Below the pieces are notes generated by a model. That model made no database searches. It saw only the letters and a list, made by a program, of their open reading frames with translations, and was not told the DNA's origin. This document shows, piece by piece, positions 35,337-43,762 of a stretch of 44,679 nt of DNA. The stretch spans positions 1-44,679 of the forward strand of contig CANQVK010000022.1 of assembly GCA_947627275.1 (NCBI GenBank), in the 5' to 3' direction. This DNA comes from an uncultured Ruminococcus sp. Its GTDB lineage: Bacteria; Bacillota; Clostridia; Oscillospirales; Ruminococcaceae. Position numbers and translations under genes: made by a program. Numbering within the stretch: position 1 is the first letter of the stretch; the number at the start of each line of letters is the position of its first letter.

Positions 35337-35801
35337 CTACCTGTTTCGGGACTTCATGTTACGGTCTATTTCACGGTCAGCCGCCCGTTTGGCAGCGTCC
35401 GCGCGTTTATCGTAGAGCTTTTTGCCCTTGCAAAGTCCCAGTTGCATTTTTACCCGTGAGTCCTTGAAATATATACTCAGCGGAATAAGCGAAAGACCGT
35501 CCTGCTTGACTGTGCCGTAGAGCTTATTAATTTCACGCTTGTGCATGAGAAGCTTTCTGACACGCATCGGATCGCGGTTGAAAATATTTCCCTTTTCATA
35601 AGGAGAAATGTGCATTCCCTTAACATATATTTCGCCGTTATCAATAGAACACCAAGCGTCCTTCAGATTTACAGCGCCTTGACGTATTGATTTAACTTCA
35701 GTACCAACAAGCTCCATGCCGGCTTCGTAAGTTTCAAGAACAAAGTATTCATGTCGTGCCTTGCGGTTTTCTGCAATAGTTTTAGTACCCTTTGATCGCA
35801 T
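35337..35801 (-). CDS. smpB: SsrA-binding protein
   Basis: The 154-aa protein binds tmRNA and brings it to stalled ribosomes for trans-translation. It shows the OB-fold motifs [28 protein letters not shown], YNxxxP-like [20 protein letters not shown] and the basic C-terminal tail ([19 protein letters not shown]). Length is typical. A TATAAT box lies on the minus strand upstream (about 35824-35829) with a poor -35. The tmRNA itself is not in the window. Confidence 0.97.
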   Translation of the reverse strand: MRSKGTKTIAENRKARHEYFVLETYEAGMELVGTEVKSIRQGAVNLKDAWCSIDNGEIYVKGMHISPYEKGNIFNRDPMRVRKLLMHKREINKLYGTVKQDGLSLIPLSIYFKDSRVKMQLGLCKGKKLYDKRADAAKRAADREIDRNMKSRNR

Positions 35802-35949
35802 ATTTTTACTCCAATCAAAATAATTATACCACAGATATATAAGAAAATAATTTTCTTGAATAGCTACACTAATTATATCCTATATTGAAAAAAATGTCAA
35901 GAAAATATTGTGTCTTAATTTGTTATAAAAATTATTTTTTTAAAAACAC

Positions 35950-35978
35950 TTGATTTTTATTTGAAAATATGCTATAAT
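35950..35978 (+). promoter_or_regulatory. sigma-A promoter of tRNA-Ser
   Basis: TTGATT (35950-35955), 17 nt, TATAAT (35973-35978), about 90 bases before the mature tRNA. Confidence 0.7.
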
Positions 35979-36070
35979 ATTAACGGTTCAAAAATAGAGA
36001 CATCATTGTCGGATTTCTGTTCTGAACTGTTTCAGCATTGTCCGTGTGCGGTGATTTAAAAATTTAATAT

Positions 36071-36159
36071 GCAGCGGTATCGAAGTGGTCATAACGGACA
36101 TGACTCGAAATCATGATGCCCCTTGAGGGACGTGGGTTCGAATCCCACCCGCTGCGCCA
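36071..36159 (+). tRNA. tRNA-Ser (anticodon CGA)
   Basis: An 89-nt class II tRNA. The acceptor stem GCAGCGG pairs with CCGCTGC, with G discriminator and encoded CCA (36157-36159). The anticodon arm CATGA-CTCGAAA-TCATG gives anticodon CGA. A long variable arm follows (about TGCCCCTTGAGGGAC), and the T arm is GTGGG-TTCGAAT-CCCAC. The long variable arm and CGA anticodon identify serine. Confidence 0.95.
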
Positions 36160-36164
36160 TTTTT

Positions 36165-36194
36165 CCCCATTGTTGTTCAACATTGGGGTTTTTT
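36165..36194 (+). terminator. terminator of tRNA-Ser
   Basis: An 11-base inverted repeat (36165-36175 with 36178-36188, one mismatch) is followed by TTTTTT. Confidence 0.85.
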
Positions 36195-36205
36195 GTATTT
36201 ATATT

Positions 36206-36433
36206 ACTATCCACAACTTAATCAGAGTGACTTTAGTAGGGACACGGCGTGCCATGTCTGTATTGAGGGAACGCCCTCTCTTGCAGGGCGTTCCCTCTTT
36301 CAAAACAGTCCACGGGACTGTTTTGAAATTCACCCTTTGCGGAGCGCTTAAACGCTATGTGGGACTCAGTCCCACACCCTGCCAGAGGCGCTGCCTCTGG
36401 ACTCCGCCAAAGGGACACCGTCCCTTTGGAATC
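36206..36433 (-). repeat. interspersed multi-hairpin repeat, copy 2
   Basis: Read on the minus strand, this repeats the right part of the element at 20460-20681: a GATTCCAAAGGG hairpin, CAGGGTGTGGG, AGTCCCAC and finally TTAAGTTGTGGATAG. It is built almost entirely of hairpins: 36265-36277 with 36285-36297 (13 bp), 36301-36311 with 36315-36325 (11 bp), 36359-36366 with 36368-36375, 36382-36389 with 36393-36400 and 36407-36416 with 36420-36429. No open frame in it looks like a gene. It extends copy 1 by extra hairpin modules. Confidence 0.7.
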
Positions 36434-36472
36434 CCGATGTTAGTTTACAATAGCGTCGAGTATATACGGTAC

Positions 36473-36549
36473 AAAAAACAGAGACACCTATGACGTATAA
36501 TCATAAGTGTCTCTGAAAAACTTCTTTAGCGTTACACAATGTAAAGAAG
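36473..36549 (-). terminator. tandem terminators of gap
   Basis: On the minus strand the first hairpin (36549-36542 with 36528-36521) is followed by TTTTT. The second (36513-36501 with 36493-36481, one mismatch) is followed by TGTTTTTT. Confidence 0.75.
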
Positions 36550-36561
36550 CTATTTTTAAAA

Positions 36562-37593
36562 TTAGCCGAGTTCTGCGAAGTACTTGATAGTTCTTACCAT
36601 CTGTGATGTATAAGAGTTCTCGTTATCGTACCATGAAACTACCTGAACCTCGTAGAGATCGTCAGCGATCTTGGATACCATTGTCTGTGTAGCATCGAAG
36701 AGCGAGCCGAACTTCATGCCGATTACGTCAGAAGAAACGATCTGATCCTCGTTGTAGCCGAAGGACTCGGAAGCGGCAGCCTTCATAGCAGCGTTGATGC
36801 CTTCCTTAGTAACGTCAGCGCCCTTAACAACGGCTGTAAGGATAGTTGTAGAACCTGTAGGAACAGGAACTCTCTGAGCAGAACCGATGAGTTTACCGTT
36901 AAGCTCGGGAATTACAAGACCGATAGCCTTAGCAGCGCCTGTTGAGTTAGGAACGATATTAGCAGCGCCTGCTCTTGCTCTTCTGAGGTCGCCCTTTCTG
37001 TGAGGACCGTCAAGGATCATCTGGTCGCCTGTATAAGCGTGGATTGTTGACATGATACCGCTCTGGATAGGAGCATACTTGTTAAGAGTATCAGCCATTG
37101 GAGCCAGGCAGTTTGTTGTGCATGATGCAGCAGAAATGATGTTGTCTTCCTTTGTAAGAGTCTTTTCATTTACGCTGAAAACGATTGTTTTAAGATCGCT
37201 TCCTGCTGGAGCTGAAATAACGACTTTCTTAGCGCCTGCATCAATGTGAGCCTGTGACTTAGCCTTTGAGCAGTAGAAACCTGTACACTCAAGAACTACG
37301 TCAACGCCAAGCTCGCCCCATGGGAGTTCAGCAGCGTTAGCCTTAGCATAAATTGTGATCTTCTTTCCGTCAACTGTGATAGAATCTTCACCAGCTTCAA
37401 CTGTGTGAAGGCCTTCGCCGATTCTTCCGCAGTAACCGCCCTGAGCTGTATCATACTTGAGAAGGTTTGCAAGCATCTTAGGATCTGTAAGATCGTTGAT
37501 TGCAACTACCTCATAGCCTTCAGCGCCAAACATCTGTCTGAAAGCAAGACGGCCGATACGGCCAAAACCATTAATAGCAACTTTTACTGACAT
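36562..37593 (-). CDS. gap: glyceraldehyde-3-phosphate dehydrogenase
   Basis: The glycolytic enzyme has 343 aa. NAD-binding [13 protein letters not shown] is at the N-terminus, the catalytic cysteine is in [12 protein letters not shown], and the tail is [16 protein letters not shown]. Codon use is strongly biased, as expected for a highly expressed gene. Ribosome site TAGGAGG. Monocistronic, with its own promoter and tandem terminators. Confidence 0.98.
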   Translation of the reverse strand: MSVKVAINGFGRIGRLAFRQMFGAEGYEVVAINDLTDPKMLANLLKYDTAQGGYCGRIGEGLHTVEAGEDSITVDGKKITIYAKANAAELPWGELGVDVVLECTGFYCSKAKSQAHIDAGAKKVVISAPAGSDLKTIVFSVNEKTLTKEDNIISAASCTTNCLAPMADTLNKYAPIQSGIMSTIHAYTGDQMILDGPHRKGDLRRARAGAANIVPNSTGAAKAIGLVIPELNGKLIGSAQRVPVPTGSTTILTAVVKGADVTKEGINAAMKAAASESFGYNEDQIVSSDVIGMKFGSLFDATQTMVSKIADDLYEVQVVSWYDNENSYTSQMVRTIKYFAELG

Positions 37594-37624
37594 TGGATAT
37601 TACCTCCTAAATAATTATATTATT

Positions 37625-37653
37625 ATTGTACACTAATTTTAAGAATTTTTCAA
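37625..37653 (-). promoter_or_regulatory. sigma-A promoter of gap
   Basis: On the minus strand: TTGAAA (37653-37648), 17 nt, TACAAT (37630-37625). Confidence 0.65.
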
Positions 37654-37777
37654 GTACTTTGACAAAAAAATAACCAAATTTATTGCATAAATTATCCGGA
37701 CTACGTTGTTTCGACGTTTTCCGTTTAAAAAACTGGGAAATCATCATAAAAAAACAAAATTAATTTGGTTTTTCCTA

Positions 37778-37806
37778 TTACAATATTCAAAACTTTGTAG
37801 TATAAT
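37778..37806 (+). promoter_or_regulatory. sigma-A promoter of the sensor-like gene
   Basis: TTACAA (37778-37783), 17 nt, TATAAT (37801-37806). It diverges from the gap promoter. Confidence 0.65.
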
Positions 37807-37859
37807 AGAATTATGTGAAGTGTCCATAATATTATTGTCAGAAAAGGAGGTGTTTATTC

Positions 37860-38918
37860 TTGAATAAAGATGTTGAGTTTCTTAAAAACTTTTTCAAACA
37901 TTCCAGTGAAAATGTTATAATTACTGATTATGATTTCAATATCATCTGGTGCAGCAGCGGAGAGCTTAGCAGCTGTTTAAAGGGAAAGTCATGCCGAGGT
38001 ATCTTTGAGAATGCAGACAGCATAAATGAAAGCGGAAAATATTTTGTCAGATTAAGCGGCCTTGTATATGAGTGCAGCATAATAAAATACCCTGGCGAAG
38101 ACGGTGGAATATATGTTATTCAGATGGGGAATGATGATGTCTTATTTTCATTTATAAAGTGCAGTGTTATTCAGGAATTTATTGTTAACAGATCAGCTGC
38201 GGTCAGGCATGCAGTGACCGGTATTTCTGTTTCGGGAAATAAAATTTACGAGTCCCTTGATAAGTCGTCCCTCAAAAACGAAAAAATGTATCTTAATATT
38301 GCAATGGGGAATTGCTATAAGCTGCTGAAATCTTCCATGGATATGTCGGAGCTTGTGAGATATACTGACGGAAGTATTGAGAGCCGCTGCATTGATCTTT
38401 CAAGAACCCTCGGAGAATTTGCAAGAATTTGCAATGACCTTATGCGGGGACAGAAGAAGGTAAATGTTGATTATCAGCCTGATCTTTTTATTAAGGCTGA
38501 TGCTGACAGGCTTACGGCGTGCCTTTTGTCCATGGTAGTTCTTTCTGGAGGAGGGGATAATAGTATGATAGTCATTTCAGCTGAAAGGATAGGCTCAAGT
38601 GTGTCCATTACAGTATCCGGCTGTAAAAGCGAAACATCATCCAGACCCTGCAAGCACAGTGCGTTTTCAGAAATGTATCAGGATAACGGCATAAGACCTG
38701 AGTGCAGTATTCTTGACAGGTTCTGTAAGGAGTTTGGCGGAACGCTTTATGCAGCTGACGAAGCAGGACAGAACAAGAGCTATAGCATAAGACTTCCTTA
38801 CTGCGACGATGAGCCGGAGCCTATATTTCGTTCCGATCAGAGCCGTTACAGTGAAAACAAATTTTCCTGTTATCATATAGCATTGTCTGAAATTGTGGAT
38901 ATTGATTATTACCGGTGA
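37860..38918 (+). CDS. PAS/degenerate histidine-kinase-like protein
   Basis: The 352-aa cytosolic protein starts at TTG 37860 behind a strong AAAGGAGGTG. The first 95 residues resemble a PAS domain (SSENVIITDYDFNIIWCSS). Next comes a helical region with RSAAVRHAVTGI (about 112-123), in the place of a dimerisation/phosphoacceptor helix. The last part (about 200-320) resembles a HATPase but lacks a clear N-box and G-boxes: LTACLLSMVVLSGGGDNSM, with a final EFGGTLYAADE and YSIRLPY. It contains many cysteines. No response regulator is adjacent. It could be a catalytically dead kinase or an adaptor that senses a ligand; function unassigned. Confidence 0.55.
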   Translation: MNKDVEFLKNFFKHSSENVIITDYDFNIIWCSSGELSSCLKGKSCRGIFENADSINESGKYFVRLSGLVYECSIIKYPGEDGGIYVIQMGNDDVLFSFIKCSVIQEFIVNRSAAVRHAVTGISVSGNKIYESLDKSSLKNEKMYLNIAMGNCYKLLKSSMDMSELVRYTDGSIESRCIDLSRTLGEFARICNDLMRGQKKVNVDYQPDLFIKADADRLTACLLSMVVLSGGGDNSMIVISAERIGSSVSITVSGCKSETSSRPCKHSAFSEMYQDNGIRPECSILDRFCKEFGGTLYAADEAGQNKSYSIRLPYCDDEPEPIFRSDQSRYSENKFSCYHIALSEIVDIDYYR

Positions 38919-38933
38919 GTAAACCGGATATGA

Positions 38934-38967
38934 AAAGCGCTCCCCTCAGTAAAAAGGGGAGCGCTTT
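38934..38967. terminator. bidirectional terminator
   Basis: A perfect 12-bp stem AAAGCGCTCCCC (38934-38945) with 38956-38967 lies between the converging sensor-like and GH26 genes. Confidence 0.88.
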
Positions 38968-38983
38968 AGCTTAATAATTATTT

Positions 38984-40801
38984 TTATCCTTCATAGGTTT
39001 TAAGAGCTACGTCCTGACCCGTTAAGAACTTTGCAAGAGTAACGATATCTTCAATTGAAATTTCACCGTCACCTGTTACATCTTCAACACGTGCGTGTGG
39101 GCGAAGACCTGTAGGAACTTTTGAATTAATTAAATAAAATCTCTTCATAAGAATAAGGTCATAAATATTGATAATGCCGTTGCCGTCCATATCTCCTGCT
39201 ATGATCTCAGGTTCGGTCGGATCTGTAGGGTCAACTCCGCCAAATGTCTTCCAGTTTTCCGGAAGTTCATCAAGAGTTATAACAAGATCGCTCTGATAAA
39301 GCTCCTTGACAGTATCAGGATTGTTCTTGTTGCTTGACAAAATGTGCTCTCCGTACCATGGGCAGAAATAAAGCCAGTATGCCTTTTCAATTGTAAGATT
39401 GCCAAGGCTTGGTATTGTATCGTTTTCCGGCATTGAAACCATTTTGCCGTTGTTTACGTAATCAACGAGAGTATAGAAAATTGATGACTCAGCGTCTTCG
39501 TTAGGACCGGTTGTATTTCCGTCATGACGATGGTATTCAGTATTGTACTTATCATAGCCTACGATATCAACATATTCGTCTCCTACATACCATTCCTTGG
39601 ATTCGCTTGACCATGTATAGAGGTTTTCCTCCCAGATAAGGTTATGAACGCCGTATTTTTCAGTAAGCGTTGTATACAGAAGCTTCCACAGCTCCTTATA
39701 AACCTCAGCGCCTGACTTGCTCCACCAGAACCATGCGCCTGAACCGTCAAGACCGCCGTTGCCCTCAGCTTCGTGGAAAGGTCTGAAAATAACCGGAACG
39801 CCAGCCTCCTGAACTCTCAGAAGCTGTTCTGCAAGGTCCTCTATAGCCATCATTACATAGCCGTTTTCCTTTGTTCCCTCAACGATAGCTTTGGAAGTGT
39901 CAAAATCGCTTTTTTCAGTGTATGTGCACTTCTGCCAGTCAACTGCATCTCCAAGCTCATAGCTTGCAAAGTCTGTTGGAACGTTAATATGCCAGCAAAC
40001 AGTTGGGATGCCGTTTTTCTCGTTTGCCCATTCAATAATACGCTCGGTTGTGTTGTCGTCCCAACCGTAGAGCGGATTATAGTTCATCATATCAAAGCCT
40101 CTGATCGCAGGGTATTCACCGCTGAGATCGTGAATAAAGTCAAACTCAAGCTCGTAGTTGCCGTCGTTGCCGCCGCCGTAGATTTCCTGCTGACCGGAAA
40201 GGATATTTTTTCCGTAAACGCTTGTAAGGTATTTCATAAGACCCTTAACCTCAGGAGTCGCTTCCTTGTCACAAGGCGTAGGATCAAGCTTTGTAAGGTC
40301 AGGATAAACTGCCTCCTCAATAGTAAGGGTATCGTACTCAGCATAGCCGTACTGTGGCATGATCTTTATTTCGTTTATGCCCTTTTTGAGTCTGAACATA
40401 CCAAGACTTATATCTTTCCACTCAGTTGAATAAGGGAAAGTTGTTGTGTAGGAAACATCGTTTACATTAATTGTCTGCACACGTCCTTCCTGAGAGTTAA
40501 ACTGAGCATATCTTACAGACATCTGATACATTCCTTCTTCTGGAACATCTACCTTAAAGCTGATAGGATTTCCTGTCAAGTAAGCAAAGCCTTCTCCTGA
40601 ATAACCCGGAATCTGATTTTCATAAACACTCGTCCAGACCGTATCGCCGTTAAGGTTCAGATCCTCGCATTCCACTGTTGCCGGAAATGACGAGATAACC
40701 GGATCTTCATCGGCAGCAAACGCTGAAGATGCCGAAAATGCAAGAGTTGTCACAGAAAGAACTGTGGCTGCTGCAATTGAAATTAGCCGTTTGATTTTCA
40801 T
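38984..40801 (-). CDS. secreted GH26 beta-mannanase-like enzyme with CBM35-like module and dockerin
   Basis: The 605-aa cellulosomal enzyme has a signal peptide (1-30, SSAFA-A) and an N-terminal carbohydrate-binding module resembling CBM35 (about 40-165, ATVECEDLNL, GFAYLTG, YDTLTIEEA). The GH26 catalytic domain (about 180-518) has acid/base Glu344 in FRPFHEAEGNG and likely nucleophile Glu459 in SMPENDTIPS. A DPTDPTEPE linker leads to a C-terminal type I dockerin (about 535-598, GDMDGNGIINIYD and EDVTGDGEISIED). GH26 with this architecture usually cuts beta-1,4-mannan. Ribosome site GGGAGGA before ATG 40801. Own strong promoter. Confidence 0.93.
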   Translation of the reverse strand: MKIKRLISIAAATVLSVTTLAFSASSAFAADEDPVISSFPATVECEDLNLNGDTVWTSVYENQIPGYSGEGFAYLTGNPISFKVDVPEEGMYQMSVRYAQFNSQEGRVQTINVNDVSYTTTFPYSTEWKDISLGMFRLKKGINEIKIMPQYGYAEYDTLTIEEAVYPDLTKLDPTPCDKEATPEVKGLMKYLTSVYGKNILSGQQEIYGGGNDGNYELEFDFIHDLSGEYPAIRGFDMMNYNPLYGWDDNTTERIIEWANEKNGIPTVCWHINVPTDFASYELGDAVDWQKCTYTEKSDFDTSKAIVEGTKENGYVMMAIEDLAEQLLRVQEAGVPVIFRPFHEAEGNGGLDGSGAWFWWSKSGAEVYKELWKLLYTTLTEKYGVHNLIWEENLYTWSSESKEWYVGDEYVDIVGYDKYNTEYHRHDGNTTGPNEDAESSIFYTLVDYVNNGKMVSMPENDTIPSLGNLTIEKAYWLYFCPWYGEHILSSNKNNPDTVKELYQSDLVITLDELPENWKTFGGVDPTDPTEPEIIAGDMDGNGIINIYDLILMKRFYLINSKVPTGLRPHARVEDVTGDGEISIEDIVTLAKFLTGQDVALKTYEG

Positions 40802-40884
40802 AATAAAATTCCTCCCTATTTTTATTTTAAGGCAGTACGAACTCTGTACAGCCTTAATTAATGGTACACTTACCCATTGTTTTA

Positions 40885-40913
40885 ATTATACAATAATGTC
40901 CCTGATTTGTCAA
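40885..40913 (-). promoter_or_regulatory. sigma-A promoter of the GH26 gene
   Basis: On the minus strand: TTGACA (40913-40908), exactly 17 nt, TATAAT (40890-40885). This is a consensus promoter just beyond the upp terminator. Confidence 0.8.
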
Positions 40914-40925
40914 TAATTTTATACA

Positions 40926-40955
40926 CAAAAAACCCTGCTGCAAAACACAGCAGGG
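40926..40955 (-). terminator. terminator of the rpiB-upp unit
   Basis: CCCTGCTG/CAGCAGGG (40955-40948 with 40940-40933) is followed on the minus strand by TTTTTTGTG. Confidence 0.88.
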
Positions 40956-40965
40956 GAAATATATT

Positions 40966-41595
40966 TTATTTTGTACCAAAAATTCTGTCGCCTGCGTCGC
41001 CGAATCCTGGAATAATGTAATTATTCTCATTGAGTCCCTGATCCATTACTCCGCAGTAGATATCAACGTCCGGGTGAGCCTTTTCAATAGCGGCAATACC
41101 CTGAGGTGAAGCGATTATGCACATGAACTTAATATGCTTTACTCCGAAAGTCTTTACCTCGTTAATAGCGCTGACGGCTGTCTTTCCTGTTGCAAGCATA
41201 GGGTCGATGATGATAACATCTCTTTCGGAAACGTCATCAGGAAGCTTGCAGTAATATTTTTCAGTGTTGTGTTCGTTGTCCTTTGCAAACACGCCTATAT
41301 GTCCGATTTTTGCAGCCGGAACAAGCTTTGTAACGCCCTCGATCATTCCAAGTCCTGCACGCAGTACTGGAACAAATGCAAGCTTTCTTCCTGAAATTAT
41401 CTTTGTTTTAGCCACTGCAACAGGAGTTTCGATCTCAACCTCTTTAAGGGGCAGATCTCTTGTTGCCTCATAGCATATGAGCATTGCTGTTTCTGAAACC
41501 AGTTCTCTGAATTCCTTAGAGCCTGTGTTTTTATCTCTGAGCAATGAAATTTTGTGCTGGATAAGCGGATGTTCAATTAAGTGTAATCCTGCCAT
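40966..41595 (-). CDS. upp: uracil phosphoribosyltransferase
   Basis: This salvage enzyme converts uracil and PRPP to UMP. The 209-aa protein has the PRPP-binding [20 protein letters not shown] and the uracil-binding C-terminal [17 protein letters not shown]. Ribosome site GGAGG. It starts 12 bases after the rpiB stop, so they share a transcript. Confidence 0.97.
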   Translation of the reverse strand: MAGLHLIEHPLIQHKISLLRDKNTGSKEFRELVSETAMLICYEATRDLPLKEVEIETPVAVAKTKIISGRKLAFVPVLRAGLGMIEGVTKLVPAAKIGHIGVFAKDNEHNTEKYYCKLPDDVSERDVIIIDPMLATGKTAVSAINEVKTFGVKHIKFMCIIASPQGIAAIEKAHPDVDIYCGVMDQGLNENNYIIPGFGDAGDRIFGTK

Positions 41596-41607
41596 GTCTG
41601 ATACCTC

Positions 41608-42045
41608 CTAATTTTCCTCTTCTATTTTTTTGAATATGTCAATACGTCTTTGATGGCGTCCACCCTCAAATTCAGTATTTAAAAATACATCAACAAGCTC
41701 CAGTGCAAGTCCCGGACCAATAGTTCTTGCGCCGAGGCATATTACATTTGCGTCGTTGTGCAGTCTTGTATATTTAGCTGAAAAGTAATCCGAACAAAGC
41801 GCCGCGCGGATTCCGTGGACTTTATTTGCTGCCATGGACATGCCGATTCCTGTTCCGCAGATAAGTATACCCTTGCTGCATTCGCCATTTACGATTTTTT
41901 CGCAGAGAGCTTTAGCAATATCCGGATAATCACAGGACTCGCCATTGCATCCCACATCGGTAAAGCTGATACCCTTTTCGTCAAGATATTTTATTACTTC
42001 AAGTTTAAGACCATATCCGGCATGGTCGCTGCCAATTGCAAGCAT
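41608..42045 (-). CDS. rpiB: ribose-5-phosphate isomerase B
   Basis: The 145-aa RpiB/LacAB-family protein starts MLAIGSDHAGYGLK, the usual N-terminus. The catalytic Cys lies in ICGTGIGMSMAANK, and the HNDANVICLGAR segment is present. It isomerises ribose-5-phosphate and ribulose-5-phosphate. The start at 42045 with CAGGAG is preferred to one at 42114, which would add 23 unconserved residues and include the leader hairpin. It complements the rpe elsewhere in the window. Confidence 0.95.
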   Translation of the reverse strand: MLAIGSDHAGYGLKLEVIKYLDEKGISFTDVGCNGESCDYPDIAKALCEKIVNGECSKGILICGTGIGMSMAANKVHGIRAALCSDYFSAKYTRLHNDANVICLGARTIGPGLALELVDVFLNTEFEGGRHQRRIDIFKKIEEEN

Positions 42046-42104
42046 GTTATTCTCCTGTATGCCGCATTTACGGCCTGCGGCTGCCAAAATTAAGATACTT
42101 TTTA

Positions 42105-42133
42105 AGTATAGCACAAATTATGGGTAAAATCAA
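42105..42133 (-). promoter_or_regulatory. sigma-A promoter of rpiB-upp
   Basis: On the minus strand: TTGATT (42133-42128), 17 nt, TATACT (42110-42105). A small GC-rich hairpin (42061-42081, GCCGCA/TGCGGC) lies in the leader. Confidence 0.65.
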
Positions 42134-42138
42134 TGAAA

Positions 42139-42822
42139 TCAGGAATTAATTAAATCTTTTTCTGCTTTTACAAGCTGAAGATACCTTGCCTCAAGCTCAT
42201 CAGGCGTCTGAGACTTATGCTGGAGGCTGGCAAGACAAAGTCCTGACGCATTCTGGAGCCTTAGATGCGGCGGTGCGATAAACCGGTTCTCTCCCGGATA
42301 TTCGCTTAAAAACGCTTCTGCTCCATCACCGTTAATATAGACAGGCTTATCAAGTCCGGATAAAATGCCGTCAAGCTCGGACATGGAAATAATACTGTCC
42401 TCCGCTTCACGCCGTATGCTTCCGGATTCCGAGAAAAACAAGCCGGTGTAAACAAGGTCCTGCCTTGCCTTCATAACCGGACATACATATCCCCTTACAC
42501 ATGAAAGATTATAGGCGAGCCCCTCAAGAGTTGAAATACCGCAGCACTCTTTGTCAAGGGCAAACGTCATTGCCTTTACAGCGGAAATCCCGATCCTCAG
42601 ACCGGTATATGAACCCGGACCGTCTGCAACCGTTATTCTGTCAACATCTGAAAGCTCTTTTCCGCAGTCGGCAAGAAGTCTTTTGCACAGCGGAAGAATT
42701 ACCTGAGAATGTGTACGGGAGGTATAAATGCTGTTTTCTCCTATAATAACGCCGTCCTCATAAAGGGATACGGAAGCGGTTTTTCCAGAAGTGTCAATTC
42801 CTAAGATCAGCAAATCTTTCAT
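42139..42822 (-). CDS. tsaB: tRNA threonylcarbamoyladenosine biosynthesis protein TsaB
   Basis: This partner of TsaD and TsaE in making t6A37 on tRNAs has 227 aa. The N-terminal ASKHA-type ILGIDTSGKTASVSL and the VADGPGSYTGLRIG segment are diagnostic of TsaB. The start at 42822 is chosen because GGAGGG precedes it and it matches the family N-terminus; a start at 42858 would add 12 residues. It overlaps tsaE by 29 bases, implying coupled translation. TsaD is not in the window. Confidence 0.93.
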   Translation of the reverse strand: MKDLLILGIDTSGKTASVSLYEDGVIIGENSIYTSRTHSQVILPLCKRLLADCGKELSDVDRITVADGPGSYTGLRIGISAVKAMTFALDKECCGISTLEGLAYNLSCVRGYVCPVMKARQDLVYTGLFFSESGSIRREAEDSIISMSELDGILSGLDKPVYINGDGAEAFLSEYPGENRFIAPPHLRLQNASGLCLASLQHKSQTPDELEARYLQLVKAEKDLINS

Positions 42823-43237
42823 CTCCCTCCACTGTAATTTTACGGGTGTTTTCGTCAACGTATTCTATGCTTATGTGAACAGTATTTTCAGGCAGAGCCT
42901 CGATTATATTTTCAGACCACTCCACAGCAAACACGCTTTCCTCAAGAGGATAGTCATAAAACCCTGTGGTTTCAAGGTCATACGGAGAGGTGATCCTGTA
43001 CATATCAAAGTGATAAAGTGTAATATCCCCTCTGTATTCGTTTACAAGGGCAAAAGTAGGAGAGGTAACGCTGTCCTCAAGTCCAAGTCCCTGCGCAAGT
43101 CCTCTTGTAAAGGTGGTTTTTCCTGCGCCAAGACCTCCGCTATAGGCTATCACATCGCCTTTATGAAGAAGCGCTCCTACCTTTTTTGCAAACTCAATTG
43201 TTTCCTCTGTGCTGTGAGTTAACACTGTCATAATCAT
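42794..43237 (-). CDS. tsaE: tRNA threonylcarbamoyladenosine biosynthesis ATPase TsaE
   Basis: The 147-aa P-loop ATPase of the t6A pathway shows Walker A GGLGAGKTTF, the SPTFALVNEY switch motif and HFDMYRI. The ATG at 43237 overlaps the previous stop as ATGA, which supports it; a second ATG two codons later is also possible. It is followed by tsaB with a 29-base overlap. Confidence 0.95.
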   Translation of the reverse strand: MIMTVLTHSTEETIEFAKKVGALLHKGDVIAYSGGLGAGKTTFTRGLAQGLGLEDSVTSPTFALVNEYRGDITLYHFDMYRITSPYDLETTGFYDYPLEESVFAVEWSENIIEALPENTVHISIEYVDENTRKITVEGDERFADLRN

Positions 43238-43761
43238 CCGCCCTGTTCAAAAATATCATATGTTTCGCTGTTTTCGATTTTACTGTCAATAATGTATGCG
43301 TTAAAGCCGCTTTCGGAGCTGTACACATAGCACTGGATACCCTTCTCGCTATCGGTATAAAGTACAGCGTCAGTTTTGTTATTTGAATACATGCTCATGT
43401 TTATTGAAACCTTTTTGCCGTCTGAAAGCTCAAAATCCGTGCATTCCTTAACAAAGCTGTCGCTGTTTTCAATGCCGCCGACAAGCACGAGGAGTGAGCC
43501 ATTTCCGTCTGTTGACAGTTTTACGCTTTCAATATGCGCCTCGGTTGGAACGCTTATACCGATTTCGTTTTCTACAGCAGCCTTTTCATTTGAAGACAGT
43601 TCAGTTCTGATATTATGCTTTAGCTCTCCGTTCAAAAAGCTTATAAGATGAACTGATAAAAATATAACAGCTGCTGAGGATACAGCGGCAGTCAGTATCA
43701 GAAACTTTCTGCCGCCTTTATCCTCATTAGCATTTTCCGTTTTATTTCTGAGTTTGAACAT
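43234..43761 (-). CDS. small single-pass membrane protein of unknown function
   Basis: The 175-aa protein has a charged cytosolic N-terminus (1-19), one membrane helix (about 20-42, FLILTAAVSSAAVIFLSVHL) and an outside domain rich in Ser, Glu and Lys. The outer domain contains IESVKLSTDGNGSLLVLV, a stretch seen in stage III sporulation AF-type proteins only in a very general way. I do not assign it. The start is the ATG at 43761, which follows the fhs stop by one base (TGATATG); a GTG at 43797 would overlap fhs. It ends in an ATGA overlap with tsaE. Confidence 0.6.
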   Translation of the reverse strand: MFKLRNKTENANEDKGGRKFLILTAAVSSAAVIFLSVHLISFLNGELKHNIRTELSSNEKAAVENEIGISVPTEAHIESVKLSTDGNGSLLVLVGGIENSDSFVKECTDFELSDGKKVSINMSMYSNNKTDAVLYTDSEKGIQCYVYSSESGFNAYIIDSKIENSETYDIFEQGG

Positions 43762-43762
43762 A

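Noticed and set aside
36113..36493. An open frame through the tRNA and the hairpin repeat
   Set aside because: It overlaps tRNA-Ser and its terminator, has no ribosome site and consists of palindromic repeat sequence.
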